NCBI RefSeq assembly: GCF_003449035.1
Contig: NZ_QRGB01000001.1
Location: 3,100,001 to 3,164,000, forward strand
Length of the DNA stretch: 64,000 bases
Reading direction: 5' to 3'
Source of the DNA: Pedobacter indicus
Lineage (GTDB): Bacteria > Bacteroidota > Bacteroidia > Sphingobacteriales > Sphingobacteriaceae
Shown here piece by piece: positions 18,501-26,744 of the stretch. The notes below the pieces were generated by a model. It was not told the origin of the DNA and made no database searches. It saw nothing but the letters and a program-made list of their open reading frames with translations. Each line of letters begins with the position of its first letter. Positions within the stretch are counted from its first letter, which is position 1. A program made the position numbers and the translations under genes.

Positions 18501-18931
18501 TCAGTTACCATTCCATCTATCTTCCGCTCGTTCGTTAAATGCCATTTTCCTGACATGTAAGTTGAGTAGCCGGCGGACTTGACAACTTCCGCAATGGTTA
18601 CACAATTATCGTTCAGGTTTCCCTGATAAGCCGGAGTGCCCAGGTCGGCGGCGGCCATCCAGCCCATACCGGCTTGGTGGGGGTAAACACCCGTTAGCAG
18701 TGAAGCTCTTGTCGGACAACACCTTGCTGCATTATAAAACTGTTTGTAACGTAATCCTTTGGCAGCTAACAGGTCAAGATTCGGAGTTTCAACCTCTCCA
18801 CCGTAACTGCCGATATCAGAAAAGCCCAAATCATCGGCTAAAATAAGTACAATATTAGGTCGGTCTTGTGCGTTTGCTAAAGGTGCAATCAGTAAGAAAA
18901 TACATAAGACACTGATGATTCTGTTTTTCAT
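15572..18931 (-). CDS. Bimodular sulfatase: two S1 sulfatase domains around a CBM-like domain
   Basis: The 1119-residue exported protein (signal ending LANAQ) joins two complete S1-family sulfatases. The first, about residues 22-530, has RPNIVLILADDLGFSD and the formylglycine motif C71-C-P-T-R. A jelly-roll-like segment of about 150 residues follows (NGSFEEDKLGGWAI ... DLWIDDVELIE), resembling a carbohydrate-binding module. The second sulfatase, about 692-1119, has KPNIVIIMADDLDSRQLSA, the motif C740-I-P-T-R with ASLFTG, and EQGPQFPGGKWT as in S1_8-like enzymes. Ordinary sulfatases are 450-600 residues, so this is a genuine fusion in one open frame. Both modules need formylglycine maturation; no maturase is in the window. 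The tandem GH43 gene lies 102 bases downstream on the same strand. Confidence 0.88.
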   Translation of the reverse strand: MKNRIISVLCIFLLIAPLANAQDRPNIVLILADDLGFSDIGSYGGEVETPNLDLLAAKGLRYKQFYNAARCCPTRASLLTGVYPHQAGMGWMAAADLGTPAYQGNLNDNCVTIAEVVKSAGYSTYMSGKWHLTNERKIDGMVTDNWPLQRGFDRYFGIIPGGANYFTPVVYSGNSRYKAPEDFYLTTAISDSSVRYIDQHFTEGNKNPFFLYVAYTAPHWPLHALQKEIDKYKERYLAGWDKLREGRFERQKALGLFGEHVKMSPRDTQIEAWDSLSAEQQEEMAMRMAIYAAQIDIMDQGIGQIVGKLKEKGVLDNTLILFLSDNGACAEFISSGKSKEVNGKEDTFESYRINWANLSSTPYKEYKHYTYEGGIASPLIVHWPQGIPKSLNNTFVSDYGHITDIMATCVEVAGADYPENYKGHQIVSMQGKSLMPHFSSQQNDRGIIYWEHEANIAMRDGKWKLVSRTPEDSMFREDELALYNMDDDPVEMNNLASVYPERVNSMYQSWTAWAKKIGAFPLDTRNYGLRAQSNRKKVNGSFEEDKLGGWAIQESDQLKGSVRLDSSSALTGQYALHVSPTKSQTQTDDLKVFWRFQAKRGERYQVKLTSKARDHAKYTLRFERPNGESRLLDQTIESSKEASSVSTSIVEVQEDGAYAISLYFNELGLGEDLWIDDVELIEKTSIAQPSKPNIVIIMADDLDSRQLSAYGGQNINTKHIDALAAEGLQFNQMIASEAMCIPTRASLFTGLYPARSGAYQNHKSVNPGLKSVVHYLGDLDYRVALTGKDHMTKPKNIFPFEIIPGFEPNCVAATDEYNLDSIKTFIEDADDPFCLFVMSINPHAPWTVGDPSEFNADSLILPPHWVDTRLTRNQFTKYLAEVRRLDDQVGDIVKLLKETGREQNTIVIFLGEQGPQFPGGKWTLYDNGQRSSMIIKWPGVISSNTETDAIVQFEDITPTLVSIAGGQDIPDLDGKSFLDVVTGKSQMHRDFAYGIHNNIPEGPSYPIRSIRDTDFKLIMNLTPEKEYHIKYMTDTTKKKLPFTSWVHKAKTDDRAAFLTRRIVSKPRIEFYDLNNDPYELDNLANKAEYQAKINDMRAKLEAWMKKQDDTGTGMDVPFN

Positions 18932-19008
18932 AATTTAGGGTTCAGTCTCTGCTTAATCAAAAATAAAATTTATTTTCGGGTCTTCGAAACTATGACGAGA
19001 AAGAAAGA

Positions 19009-19812
19009 ATGAAAATCAAAACCTTTACAAGCTCTTTACTACTATTTGCTACACTGCTAGTCAGCTGTAACACAAGCAAAACAGAAAACGTCCAAAATAC
19101 CAATACCAATCAGTTGCTCCACGTTCAAACTGGACAACAACCACAAGATTCGCTTCTCTACGAGAGCGAAACGTTGACAATCCGTCAAATCTCAGAACAT
19201 GTTTATGAACATACCTCCTACCTGTCTACCGAGGACTTCGGGAATGTACCATGCAATGGAATGATTGTCTTTAACGGAACTGATGCGATTGTTTTTGACA
19301 CACCAGCGGATGCGACGAGTTCCGAAGAGCTATTGAAGAAATTGGATGAAATGGGGCTTCGGACAAAAGCAGTCGTTGCCACACATTTCCATGCAGACTG
19401 TATAGCCGGACTAAACCAGTTCCATGCGCAGAACATACCTTCTTACGCGAACACGCGCACAATTGTCAAACTAGATGAATTAAATTCAGAAACGATGCCA
19501 CAAAACGGATTTGATAATGACCTTGAACTTGAGCTTGGCAGTCAAAAAGTCTATGCAAAATATTTTGGTGAAGGTCATACCAAGGACAATATTGTCGGTT
19601 ATTTTCCAGCGGAAAAGGTGCTGTTTGGTGGTTGTCTTATCAAAGAAATGGATGCAGGAAAGGGGAATCTTGAAGATGCGAATACAGATGCGTGGTCTGC
19701 TACCGTATCAAAAATCAAAAGAAAATACCCCGATATACAACTGGTTGTTCCGGGTCATGGGGCGACAGGCGGCCCGGAGCTTTTGGATTACACCATTGCT
19801 TTATTTGAGTAA
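19009..19812 (+). CDS. Subclass B1 metallo-beta-lactamase, lipoprotein
   Basis: The 267-residue protein has a lipoprotein signal (TLLVSC, Cys20). It shows all B1 zinc ligands: His126, His128 and Asp130 in THFHADCIAG (with the third-site Cys as usual one residue later assigned to Cys209), His190 in GEGHTKDNIV, Cys209 in GGCLIKEMDAGKGN and His250 in PGHG. Lys212 and Asn220 correspond to the B1 substrate-binding Lys224 and Asn233, which separates it from glyoxalase II-type hydrolases. Such enzymes hydrolyse penicillins, cephalosporins and carbapenems in the periplasm; lipid anchoring is known from NDM-1. It stands alone between the sulfatase gene and a DUF937 gene, without integron or IS sequences next to it, so it looks chromosomal. 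Confidence 0.9.
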   Translation: MKIKTFTSSLLLFATLLVSCNTSKTENVQNTNTNQLLHVQTGQQPQDSLLYESETLTIRQISEHVYEHTSYLSTEDFGNVPCNGMIVFNGTDAIVFDTPADATSSEELLKKLDEMGLRTKAVVATHFHADCIAGLNQFHAQNIPSYANTRTIVKLDELNSETMPQNGFDNDLELELGSQKVYAKYFGEGHTKDNIVGYFPAEKVLFGGCLIKEMDAGKGNLEDANTDAWSATVSKIKRKYPDIQLVVPGHGATGGPELLDYTIALFE

Positions 19813-19953
19813 ATATCGGTATACCCAGGTCGTGATCTACTGCAAACAAAAAATCTATCATATTGTTAGTTAAACTAATAAGCTGATTCTCAAAGGACAA
19901 AAGTTATTACGAATCACTTAAAGTAGATTTTTTTTCTAACAAAAATATGTGGT

Positions 19954-20985
19954 ATGAATTTAATCGAAATGATCAAAGAAGAAATAGACGGCAGTGTTCT
20001 TTCTTCAATAAGTCAAAAAGCGGGTATTAGCGAGGAACAAGCAGAAAATGGATTCTCCGTTGCTATTCCGGCTGTATTAGGCGGGATTCTGAAAAACAAT
20101 GATGGTGAAAATTCGGGGTTATTAAGTGGTTTATTTGTTCAGGGCACTACGGATGATCAACCTACAGAGGATGATTCGCAGTTATTGGATCGTGGTAGTG
20201 CAATGGCAAGTAACCTCTTCGGTACCGAACGTGAATCACTAACAAATGAACTTTCTAATGCAACCGGACTTAATCATGATCGTTCATCCGGACTTTTGGC
20301 AATGATCGTCCCCACGATAACTGGTTTGATAAGCAAGCTCATGACCAAACATAATTGGAATTTTTCAGATGTTTTAGGCAGAGTGGTATCGAGTAAAGAC
20401 GAGATATTCTCATCTTTACCAACAGGCTTGCGCAATTCGTTCGGATTGGCTGATATCGGCGTGCCACAAGTACCGGATGTGCCAGAGAGCCCTATTATTG
20501 AGACTGATACACCGGAAGTGGATTTACCTCCGACCGACTTTCCGAAGACCGATACGCCACCTACAGAGCGATCACCTGACACGGAGGGTGCGATTGAGGT
20601 TCCACCCGCTCCCATTCCACCACTTGTAGACGAACCAGAGGTAGTGGAAGAGCCAAAGGTTCCTGAAGTTGATGAAGTAAATGTCACCAACGAGCCTTTA
20701 GAAACGATAGAGGATACACCTGTCCGGGAGGAGCCGTTAGAGCCTGAAATAATGGAGGCCGAGCTGACAGACGCTGGTAAGAGACAAGATGAATCACTAA
20801 ATCAGGAGCCTGTAACACCAGAAACGGTTGCACGTGAGGCTGTCGTAGAACAGGAAGTGAATGAACCGGAACAGATTCCACCACGCGCAGCGATACCCCC
20901 CGAACCACCAGCTAAGTCAGGAGGAATGTTACGATGGGTCTTGATCATCGTCCTTATTATCCTGATCCTATGGTGGCTCCTATAA
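19954..20985 (+). CDS. DUF937 protein with Pro/Glu-rich linker and C-terminal membrane anchor
   Basis: The 343-residue protein has no signal peptide. Residues 1-165 match DUF937 (AGISEEQAENGFSVAIPAVL, SSGLLAMIVPTITGLISKLM). Residues about 175-315 are a low-complexity linker rich in Pro, Glu, Asp and Val with no fold expected. The last 20 residues (MLRWVLIIVLIILILWWLL) are a single membrane segment at the extreme C-terminus, making it a tail-anchored protein with the DUF937 head in the cytoplasm. DUF937 has no established function, so none is assigned. A 13-bp perfect palindrome TTAGTTAAACTAA (19866-19878) lies in the 141-base upstream gap. Confidence 0.8.
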   Translation: MNLIEMIKEEIDGSVLSSISQKAGISEEQAENGFSVAIPAVLGGILKNNDGENSGLLSGLFVQGTTDDQPTEDDSQLLDRGSAMASNLFGTERESLTNELSNATGLNHDRSSGLLAMIVPTITGLISKLMTKHNWNFSDVLGRVVSSKDEIFSSLPTGLRNSFGLADIGVPQVPDVPESPIIETDTPEVDLPPTDFPKTDTPPTERSPDTEGAIEVPPAPIPPLVDEPEVVEEPKVPEVDEVNVTNEPLETIEDTPVREEPLEPEIMEAELTDAGKRQDESLNQEPVTPETVAREAVVEQEVNEPEQIPPRAAIPPEPPAKSGGMLRWVLIIVLIILILWWLL

Positions 20986-21015
20986 GCTTCTTTTAAAATT
21001 GATTTCCTATAAGGA

Positions 21016-21894
21016 TTAATCCACAACGCTGATGAGGAACTGGGCGATCTCGTCTATTTTCTCATCAGCAATATACCGATACATCGCATGTCCTTTTCCT
21101 TCCATTACGTGGAGGATGGACTGTGTATCGCCGATTTCATCCATCCGCTTTTTTAATGCGTGACCAAAGTCGACATGAATCAGTTTGTCCTGATCCCCGT
21201 GATAGATCAATACCGGAGGCGCTTTTCTTTTGATCACACTTGCATCTTCCAAGCCGCCCCAAAGATCCACAACTGCCTGTACCGGTAGAACTCGCTGTCC
21301 AGATACATAAGCTGTATGAAGCACGGTCATTGCCCCTGCTGATCCACCAGAAATTGCCAGCTTAGAAACATCAAGATGATAATCTTTTTTATGCTTTTTA
21401 ACCCACCTAAAGACAGACACGAGATCGTCTGATGCATTCTGAATAGCCATCTGTAAACCGGGGTGGAACTCGCCGCCAGACGGCACTCCCTTTGCCATAT
21501 TAGCCGATGCACTTGCGCCGGGTATTTTATTGTGTTTCAAACTAAGCCAATAATTTATAGAAAGAACTGCAAAACCTTTTGAAGCGAGTTTTGAGCAAAT
21601 TTCAGCTACTGTCTTGTTATATTTATCACCACCAGCAAAGCCACCACCATGGACAAAGACAAAAATGGGCAGCTTTTTACTGTTATTAATTGCTGGTAGA
21701 TAAAGGTCCAGTAATTTATCGGACGAGGTATCACCGTTCAGTGAATCAGGCTGCGGAGCATAACGCAAGTTTCGAAAGGTGATCACACTATCGGAGGGTT
21801 GATCTTTCCCCGTGCCTTGCGTTAACTGATCAGCAATTGCACTCTTAAAGCTTATAAAACATATAAATAAGATACAGAGCTTTTTTAATTTCAT
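21016..21894 (-). CDS. Secreted alpha/beta-hydrolase (esterase/lipase-like)
   Basis: The 292-residue protein starts with a signal peptide (ISFKSAIADQ). It has the hormone-sensitive-lipase type oxyanion motif FVHGGGFAGG, the nucleophile serine in ISGGSAGAMT, an acidic residue in YHGDQDKLIHV and the catalytic His in EGKGHAMYR. It may remove acetyl or feruloyl esters from glycans, in keeping with the upstream glycosidase genes. The frame continues upstream to a GTG-like start at 21933 inside the preceding gene, but the ATG at 21894 gives a proper signal peptide and lies 17 bases after that gene's stop. Confidence 0.83.
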   Translation of the reverse strand: MKLKKLCILFICFISFKSAIADQLTQGTGKDQPSDSVITFRNLRYAPQPDSLNGDTSSDKLLDLYLPAINNSKKLPIFVFVHGGGFAGGDKYNKTVAEICSKLASKGFAVLSINYWLSLKHNKIPGASASANMAKGVPSGGEFHPGLQMAIQNASDDLVSVFRWVKKHKKDYHLDVSKLAISGGSAGAMTVLHTAYVSGQRVLPVQAVVDLWGGLEDASVIKRKAPPVLIYHGDQDKLIHVDFGHALKKRMDEIGDTQSILHVMEGKGHAMYRYIADEKIDEIAQFLISVVD

Positions 21895-21911
21895 TGTTTT
21901 GGTTTTTTTGA

Positions 21912-23030
21912 TTAGTGTACGTTGGCCCACCATCTTGAATAGTGACGAGTGGTATCCGTTAAACTTACTTCCTCGCCAATCATCGGCGTAAGAAGAGGGA
22001 TTCCATGCTCCCCGTTTAATTCGGTAATTTTATTTAATGGCTCATTCCAGGGATGATAAGCAAGTCTAAACTTACCCGAATGCACTGGAAATACTCGTTT
22101 TGCCCCCAAATCAGCTCCCGCTTTCAATACTTCCTCAGGCAACATATGAATAGCCTGCCAAGCTGGATTATATTGTCCATTATCTAGCATAGCTAAATCT
22201 ATCGGCCCGTATTTTTTACCGATCTCGGCAAAATGCTTTCCATAACCGCTGTCCCCTCCAATGTATATTTTCAATTCCGGCGAAGCCAAGAGGAAAGACA
22301 TCCACAGCGTATTATTACGGGCAAAGCCCCGACCAGAAAAATGCCGTGTCGGCACCGTATAGAGCATCAAATTATTCTCCAGCTCCACCCTTTCGTACCA
22401 GTTTCTTTCTACGATTCGATCTGTCGGATAGCCCCATCGTTCAAAATGCTGACCCACACCAAGTCCGCAAATCACCGTCCCTACTTTCTCTTTTAATTTG
22501 ACAACCGTTTCATAATCAAGATGATCGTAATGATCATGCGTAATCAGCAGGTAATCGATGGAAGGCATATCATCACCTGAATAAATATCCGATCCTTTAA
22601 AAGAAAGGTTGGTGCCCGGAAGTGGAGAGGCATTCCCACTAAAAACAGGATCTACCAGAAAACGCTTGCCTTCTACCTGTAGATAATAGGATGAATGGCC
22701 AAACCAGACGAGTACATTGCTATCAATTGGCAATTGATGTAAGTCGGTTTTTATTGAAGGCAGCGAATCAACCGGAGTGGTTTCTGGAAACTTAGCGAAA
22801 AGAAAGTTGTAAAAAACTTTCGCCATTGAATACCCTTCCGTTAAAGACGGTGTTTCTTCTATATTTTGGAATGCATTGTTCTTATAATTGTCGGCTTGCT
22901 TAATCTGCTCTAGTCGCTTGCCTTTAGGCGCTTGGCCAAACTTTGGCTGCCGCATATAGAGCACGATGGCGAGTACGGCAAGTGCCACAATGCTTATCAG
23001 GATGATCATTACCTTTTTAATTAGGGTCAA
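21912..23030 (-). CDS. MBL-fold hydrolase, UlaG/NAPE-PLD-like, membrane-anchored
   Basis: The 372-residue protein has one N-terminal membrane segment (MIILISIVALAVLAIVLYM) and a metallo-beta-lactamase fold domain from about residue 95. VWFGHSSYYLQVEGKRFLVDPVF opens it, the metal motif is LLITHDHYDHLD, and VPTRHFSGRGF, GGDSGYGKHF and PVHSGKFRLAYHPWNEP follow. The pattern is that of NAPE-PLD/RomA-type hydrolases, which act on phosphodiesters or amides; the substrate here is unknown. The first codon is TTG if the basic TLIKK stretch before the membrane segment is included, or ATG at 23009 without it. The basic stretch favours the longer form topologically. Not a beta-lactamase. Confidence 0.78.
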   Translation of the reverse strand: MTLIKKVMIILISIVALAVLAIVLYMRQPKFGQAPKGKRLEQIKQADNYKNNAFQNIEETPSLTEGYSMAKVFYNFLFAKFPETTPVDSLPSIKTDLHQLPIDSNVLVWFGHSSYYLQVEGKRFLVDPVFSGNASPLPGTNLSFKGSDIYSGDDMPSIDYLLITHDHYDHLDYETVVKLKEKVGTVICGLGVGQHFERWGYPTDRIVERNWYERVELENNLMLYTVPTRHFSGRGFARNNTLWMSFLLASPELKIYIGGDSGYGKHFAEIGKKYGPIDLAMLDNGQYNPAWQAIHMLPEEVLKAGADLGAKRVFPVHSGKFRLAYHPWNEPLNKITELNGEHGIPLLTPMIGEEVSLTDTTRHYSRWWANVH

Positions 23031-23114
23031 AATATTGCTCGTTAAAGATGAACAATATCCTAATTTTCTAGATAAATGCCAACCTGATTACCCACTTATC
23101 TCAAACGCGTCAGT

Positions 23115-24086
23115 TTATTCAACAATCAATTTCGGTGTAATGAAATTCGGATCAATAACCATGATCGTTTCACCATCTTTTTCCTCGAAGCTAACTGTAC
23201 TGATATTCATATAGCGCGGATGAATCTTGCTCTCGCTCCGATGCGAATGAAACACGATTCGTAACTGTCCATCCTTATCTTCAAACATGGCACTATGTCC
23301 TACTCCAACCAAATGGCCGGGCTTTTGCAAAATGGGATTACCATCATATTTGGTCCACGGACCGTTGACATGATCTGCGGTTGCAAAACCAATTCCGTAG
23401 AACGGGCTCTCGTAACTGTTCGCAGAATAAGTCATATAATATTTTCCATCATGTTTTAACACATAGGGTCCTTCATTTACACGTGGCCAAACCTCTTCCC
23501 AGTCCTGAGACACATTGATGCACTTCTTCATCGTCTCTGTTTTTATCGTCATCAAGTCGTCTTCCAATTCAGCTACCCATATATTTAATCCGTCATTGAA
23601 ACGATCAAAAAACAAATAAGGTTTACCATCATCATCAATAAACAAAGAATTATCAATGCATTTTTCACCCGCAATCATCGGTTCTTTTGCTTCTTGCGTA
23701 AAAGGTCCGAGCGGACTGTCGCTCGTTGCAACACAGATGTGTTCATCAGCTGAATAATACATATAGAATTTGCCATTTACGTGGTAAACTTCGGGTGCCC
23801 AGAACCACCTGTCAGCCCACACGTCTTTTTTATCCAGTGCTAATCGTCGGTCAGTCGCCTTCCAGGTTAGTAAGTCGTCTGAAGTATAAACCTCTATGCC
23901 ATCAGCAGCATTTGTTCCATAAGCATAGTATACCCCCTCGTAGAGCATAATAAAAGGATCACCAAATGGCACCTCTATCGACAAGGTATCAGATGGGAAT
24001 TCGGGGAGATCGTTGTTTTCCGTTGCCGAACAAGACAGACATCCTAAACTTAGTACCAGACACAATAGCGAAATGTATTTCTTCAT
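23115..24086 (-). CDS. GH43 family glycosidase lipoprotein
   Basis: The 323-residue lipoprotein (GCLSCS, Cys19 or Cys16) is a single-domain GH43 enzyme. The catalytic positions can be placed: Asp in VPFGDPFIM, the pKa-modulating Asp in KCIDNSLFIDDDGKPY and the acid Glu in RVNEGPYVLKHDGKYYMTYS. The intermediate WFWAPEVYHVNGKFYMYYS is also typical. Such enzymes cleave arabinofuranosyl, xylosyl or galactosyl links; the exact bond cannot be told. It follows the next GH gene by 15 bases in the SusCD operon. Confidence 0.86.
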   Translation of the reverse strand: MKKYISLLCLVLSLGCLSCSATENNDLPEFPSDTLSIEVPFGDPFIMLYEGVYYAYGTNAADGIEVYTSDDLLTWKATDRRLALDKKDVWADRWFWAPEVYHVNGKFYMYYSADEHICVATSDSPLGPFTQEAKEPMIAGEKCIDNSLFIDDDGKPYLFFDRFNDGLNIWVAELEDDLMTIKTETMKKCINVSQDWEEVWPRVNEGPYVLKHDGKYYMTYSANSYESPFYGIGFATADHVNGPWTKYDGNPILQKPGHLVGVGHSAMFEDKDGQLRIVFHSHRSESKIHPRYMNISTVSFEEKDGETIMVIDPNFITPKLIVE

Positions 24087-24101
24087 AATTCAATTTTTGT
24101 T

Positions 24102-25154
24102 TTATCTTCTTTTAGAGGTTTCGTTTTCAATCATGCCATATTCAGCAACCAACCGATCATACTCGTCTTTACTGATGGTAATCATGCAGCCATGGCGAAC
24201 AGAATCGGGCATACTGTACTTATCCCAATCTGAAAAAAATGTATAACCGGATGCTTGGTACCAAGGTCCGTTTAGGTTGTCAGCAATCGACAACCCATAA
24301 GATACGCCAGGGTATTGTTCATAATACATATACCATACCTTATCATCCGGAGAAGGGATCAACATCGGTGCTTCCCTGAAATTTGGGCTGATCGGATCGG
24401 CAGGTGCTGACCAAGGACCGGTTAACGAAGCCGACCGGGCAATGCGGATTGTTTTTCCGGTTGGCCAATATAAGGTTGGATAGGTTTCGTCTTTGATAAC
24501 GGCAAAGTACTGATCACCGACTTTACGGATGAACACATCGATTGTACCCATTTCCAGGTCAAACAGTTTTGTCGGTTGATCTGAAAATGTCTTTAGGTCT
24601 TTCGATAAAACATACAGCGTGCGTTGGCTGGCCCAATAACGCTCCGGATCTTCTTTGGTGCCTTCTTTATGGGGTGTATGCCATGTCAGGATATACTGCG
24701 ATGTTGACTTATCATAGTATAATTTTGGTGCTCCGATCCGCTGCAAAGCGTCTTGATAATCCGGTGTACTTTTTAAGTCGGGTGTATAAACGGAATGCTT
24801 CTCCCAACGAACAAGATCAGTAGAAACCCAGATAACGATATCAGGTGAGCTGTCATTATCATTGCCAGCGAGGTAATAACGCCCGTCATGCCCCTTTGTG
24901 ATATCGGGATGTCCTTTGTAATCTTCAAAGACACGCTTTCGACCATTGAGTGCATTCCAGTGCAGACCATCCAGACTGACAGAATAATAAAGCCGGCCAT
25001 AGTCTTGATGCGTCATATGTGCAAATAGATAAGCCTGATGAACCGCGTCATTTTGATTTTCCACCTGTCCCGGCGGATCGGGTTGCTGACCGTAAGTCGA
25101 AGCGACTATCACGGTCAGCAACAATAAAAGAATCGTTCTTCTTAACAAATCCAT
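24102..25154 (-). CDS. Secreted GH43-like beta-propeller glycosidase
   Basis: The 350-residue protein has a signal peptide ending ASTYGQQ. The body reads as a five-bladed propeller of the GH43/GH32/GH117 group, with LYYSVSLDGLHWN, GHPDITKGHDGRYYLAGN, ISTDLVRWEKH-like repeats, APKLYYDKSTSQYILTWHT and EAPMLIPSPDDKVWYMYYE. The Glu in REAPML and the Asp in HPDI are the probable catalytic pair. It is less typical of GH43 than its neighbour, so a related family is possible. It sits 11 bases after susD, inside the operon. Confidence 0.68.
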   Translation of the reverse strand: MDLLRRTILLLLLTVIVASTYGQQPDPPGQVENQNDAVHQAYLFAHMTHQDYGRLYYSVSLDGLHWNALNGRKRVFEDYKGHPDITKGHDGRYYLAGNDNDSSPDIVIWVSTDLVRWEKHSVYTPDLKSTPDYQDALQRIGAPKLYYDKSTSQYILTWHTPHKEGTKEDPERYWASQRTLYVLSKDLKTFSDQPTKLFDLEMGTIDVFIRKVGDQYFAVIKDETYPTLYWPTGKTIRIARSASLTGPWSAPADPISPNFREAPMLIPSPDDKVWYMYYEQYPGVSYGLSIADNLNGPWYQASGYTFFSDWDKYSMPDSVRHGCMITISKDEYDRLVAEYGMIENETSKRR

Positions 25155-25165
25155 TTGTTTCTTAT

Positions 25166-26722
25166 CTAGTATCCCGGATTTTGTGTCAATTTACCATCAC
25201 TGTTATCAACTTCGATCTGCGGGATAGGCAGACGATTATGTTTGCCGACAACAAAGTTATTAAAATCAGCGTCTCTGGTTTTCAGCTCATCAATCCCAGC
25301 TTGCGAATCCAGCAAACCCCAACGTTTTAGATCGGCCCATCGCCATCCTTCAAAACACAACTCCAACGAACGCTCCATTTGCAATCGTTTTATAAAAGCT
25401 TCTTTCGAATTCAGACTGGCTTTATGCACGCTGTTCTGCAAAGTCGGCAGGTTAACCGATGGGCGCTGTCTTACTTTATTCACATAGCTTGCCGCTTCCG
25501 TTATGGAGCCACCTGTTTCGACGATACACTCTGCATACATTAATAAAACATCAGCATAACGAAGTATCCGATAATTATTAGGCGCAAAATAATCCTCCCG
25601 ATCACGGAAATAACTTGTCGAGTATTTCCGAATAAACATATCATTTCCCCAAGCATTGTCCCAATTTCTACCGTAAATTAGAGGTGATTCATCCGGAAAG
25701 TCATTTGGACTGTCTTTGTAATACAGATTATGATATAAGCGAATATCATTTCCACCATCAAGATTTTTTTCCTTTTTGTACTCAGCAACAAACCATGAAC
25801 GTGCCTTTCCATCCTGCCAGCCTATGCCACCAGGGGCGTAGAACTGCGTACGCTGAAAACCCGTCGCCATGGATGCGCTGTTACCTGTTCCGCCTTTATT
25901 TTCATCGTCAAATTGAATCTCAAATATCCCCTCTTTATTGTTCTCATTATAGTGAGTGAAGTTATCCATGTAATCGTCCACCAGACCGTAAAGGCTACCC
26001 TCTTTATCAATCAGCCACTGCAATTCATTTTTAGCTTCTTGATACTTATGCTGTTGCATATATGCTTTGGCCAGAAGAGCTTTAGCCGCACCAATAGTAG
26101 CACGCCCGAGGTTGGCATCATCCCAGGTCTCCGGCAATTTTGCTATCGCACTTTGCAGATCAATCTCTACTTGAGCCCAGATCTGCTCCTGTGGAACCTC
26201 TTCTGGCTTATAACTACCATCTTTTGGTTCTAGTACCAGGGCGCCTTTTTCCCAAAGGACAGCTATTTGGAAGTACCATAATGCTCTTAAAAATTCAGCT
26301 TGCCCTATGACCCGGTTTTTCGTAGTCTCGTCGGCAAAGGGTATTTCCGGTGTAAACTTAAGAACTTGATTTGCCCTGAAGATACCCACATAAAAGTCTT
26401 CCCAGTGAACATTATTACCCTCCCAGAAATTATAGTTTACGTAGTTAAATCGTGTCCAGTCGGCAAGCTCATTCCACGGGCTTGTACTCCACCCTTCATC
26501 CGAACCTAAATCGTAACGAAACGATAGCCAACGCATCCAGGTTCCCTCTTTGTAAAACCTGCTATATGCTGCATTTAAGCCTTTTTGTGCATCGTCTTCA
26601 GTTTTCCAAAAAGTTTCTGTGGTGGGCTCATTGGGGTTATTGATGTCCAATAAACTTTTCTTACATGATCCTGCAATTCCAAGAAGCAGGAGTCCGCATA
26701 TTGTTAATTTAAATCTTTTCAT
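25166..26722 (-). CDS. SusD/RagB-like glycan-binding lipoprotein
   Basis: The 518-residue surface lipoprotein (GIAGSC, Cys20) is the SusD partner of the SusC receptor encoded 22 bases upstream. It has the usual opening NPNEPTTETFWKTEDDAQKG, a TPR-like helical body (AQAEFLRALWYFQIAVLWE; ATIGAAKALLAKAYMQQHKY) and the C-terminal EERxxELxFEGxRWxDLKRW pattern, here MERSLELCFEGWRWADLKRW, ending LTQNPGY. It acts as the lid and binding protein of the outer-membrane glycan importer. Confidence 0.93.
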   Translation of the reverse strand: MKRFKLTICGLLLLGIAGSCKKSLLDINNPNEPTTETFWKTEDDAQKGLNAAYSRFYKEGTWMRWLSFRYDLGSDEGWSTSPWNELADWTRFNYVNYNFWEGNNVHWEDFYVGIFRANQVLKFTPEIPFADETTKNRVIGQAEFLRALWYFQIAVLWEKGALVLEPKDGSYKPEEVPQEQIWAQVEIDLQSAIAKLPETWDDANLGRATIGAAKALLAKAYMQQHKYQEAKNELQWLIDKEGSLYGLVDDYMDNFTHYNENNKEGIFEIQFDDENKGGTGNSASMATGFQRTQFYAPGGIGWQDGKARSWFVAEYKKEKNLDGGNDIRLYHNLYYKDSPNDFPDESPLIYGRNWDNAWGNDMFIRKYSTSYFRDREDYFAPNNYRILRYADVLLMYAECIVETGGSITEAASYVNKVRQRPSVNLPTLQNSVHKASLNSKEAFIKRLQMERSLELCFEGWRWADLKRWGLLDSQAGIDELKTRDADFNNFVVGKHNRLPIPQIEVDNSDGKLTQNPGY

Positions 26723-26744
26723 CGTCTAAGTTTTTTACAGATAA

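Noticed and set aside
20274..20690. Minus-strand frame of 138 residues rich in Gly, Ser and Thr
   Set aside because: It is the reverse of the Pro/Glu-rich linker of the DUF937 protein; the repeats come from that low-complexity coding sequence.
21912..23030. Second beta-lactamase
   Set aside because: HDHYDH is the general MBL metal motif, but the protein lacks the B1 Cys and Lys positions and matches NAPE-PLD/UlaG-type hydrolases.
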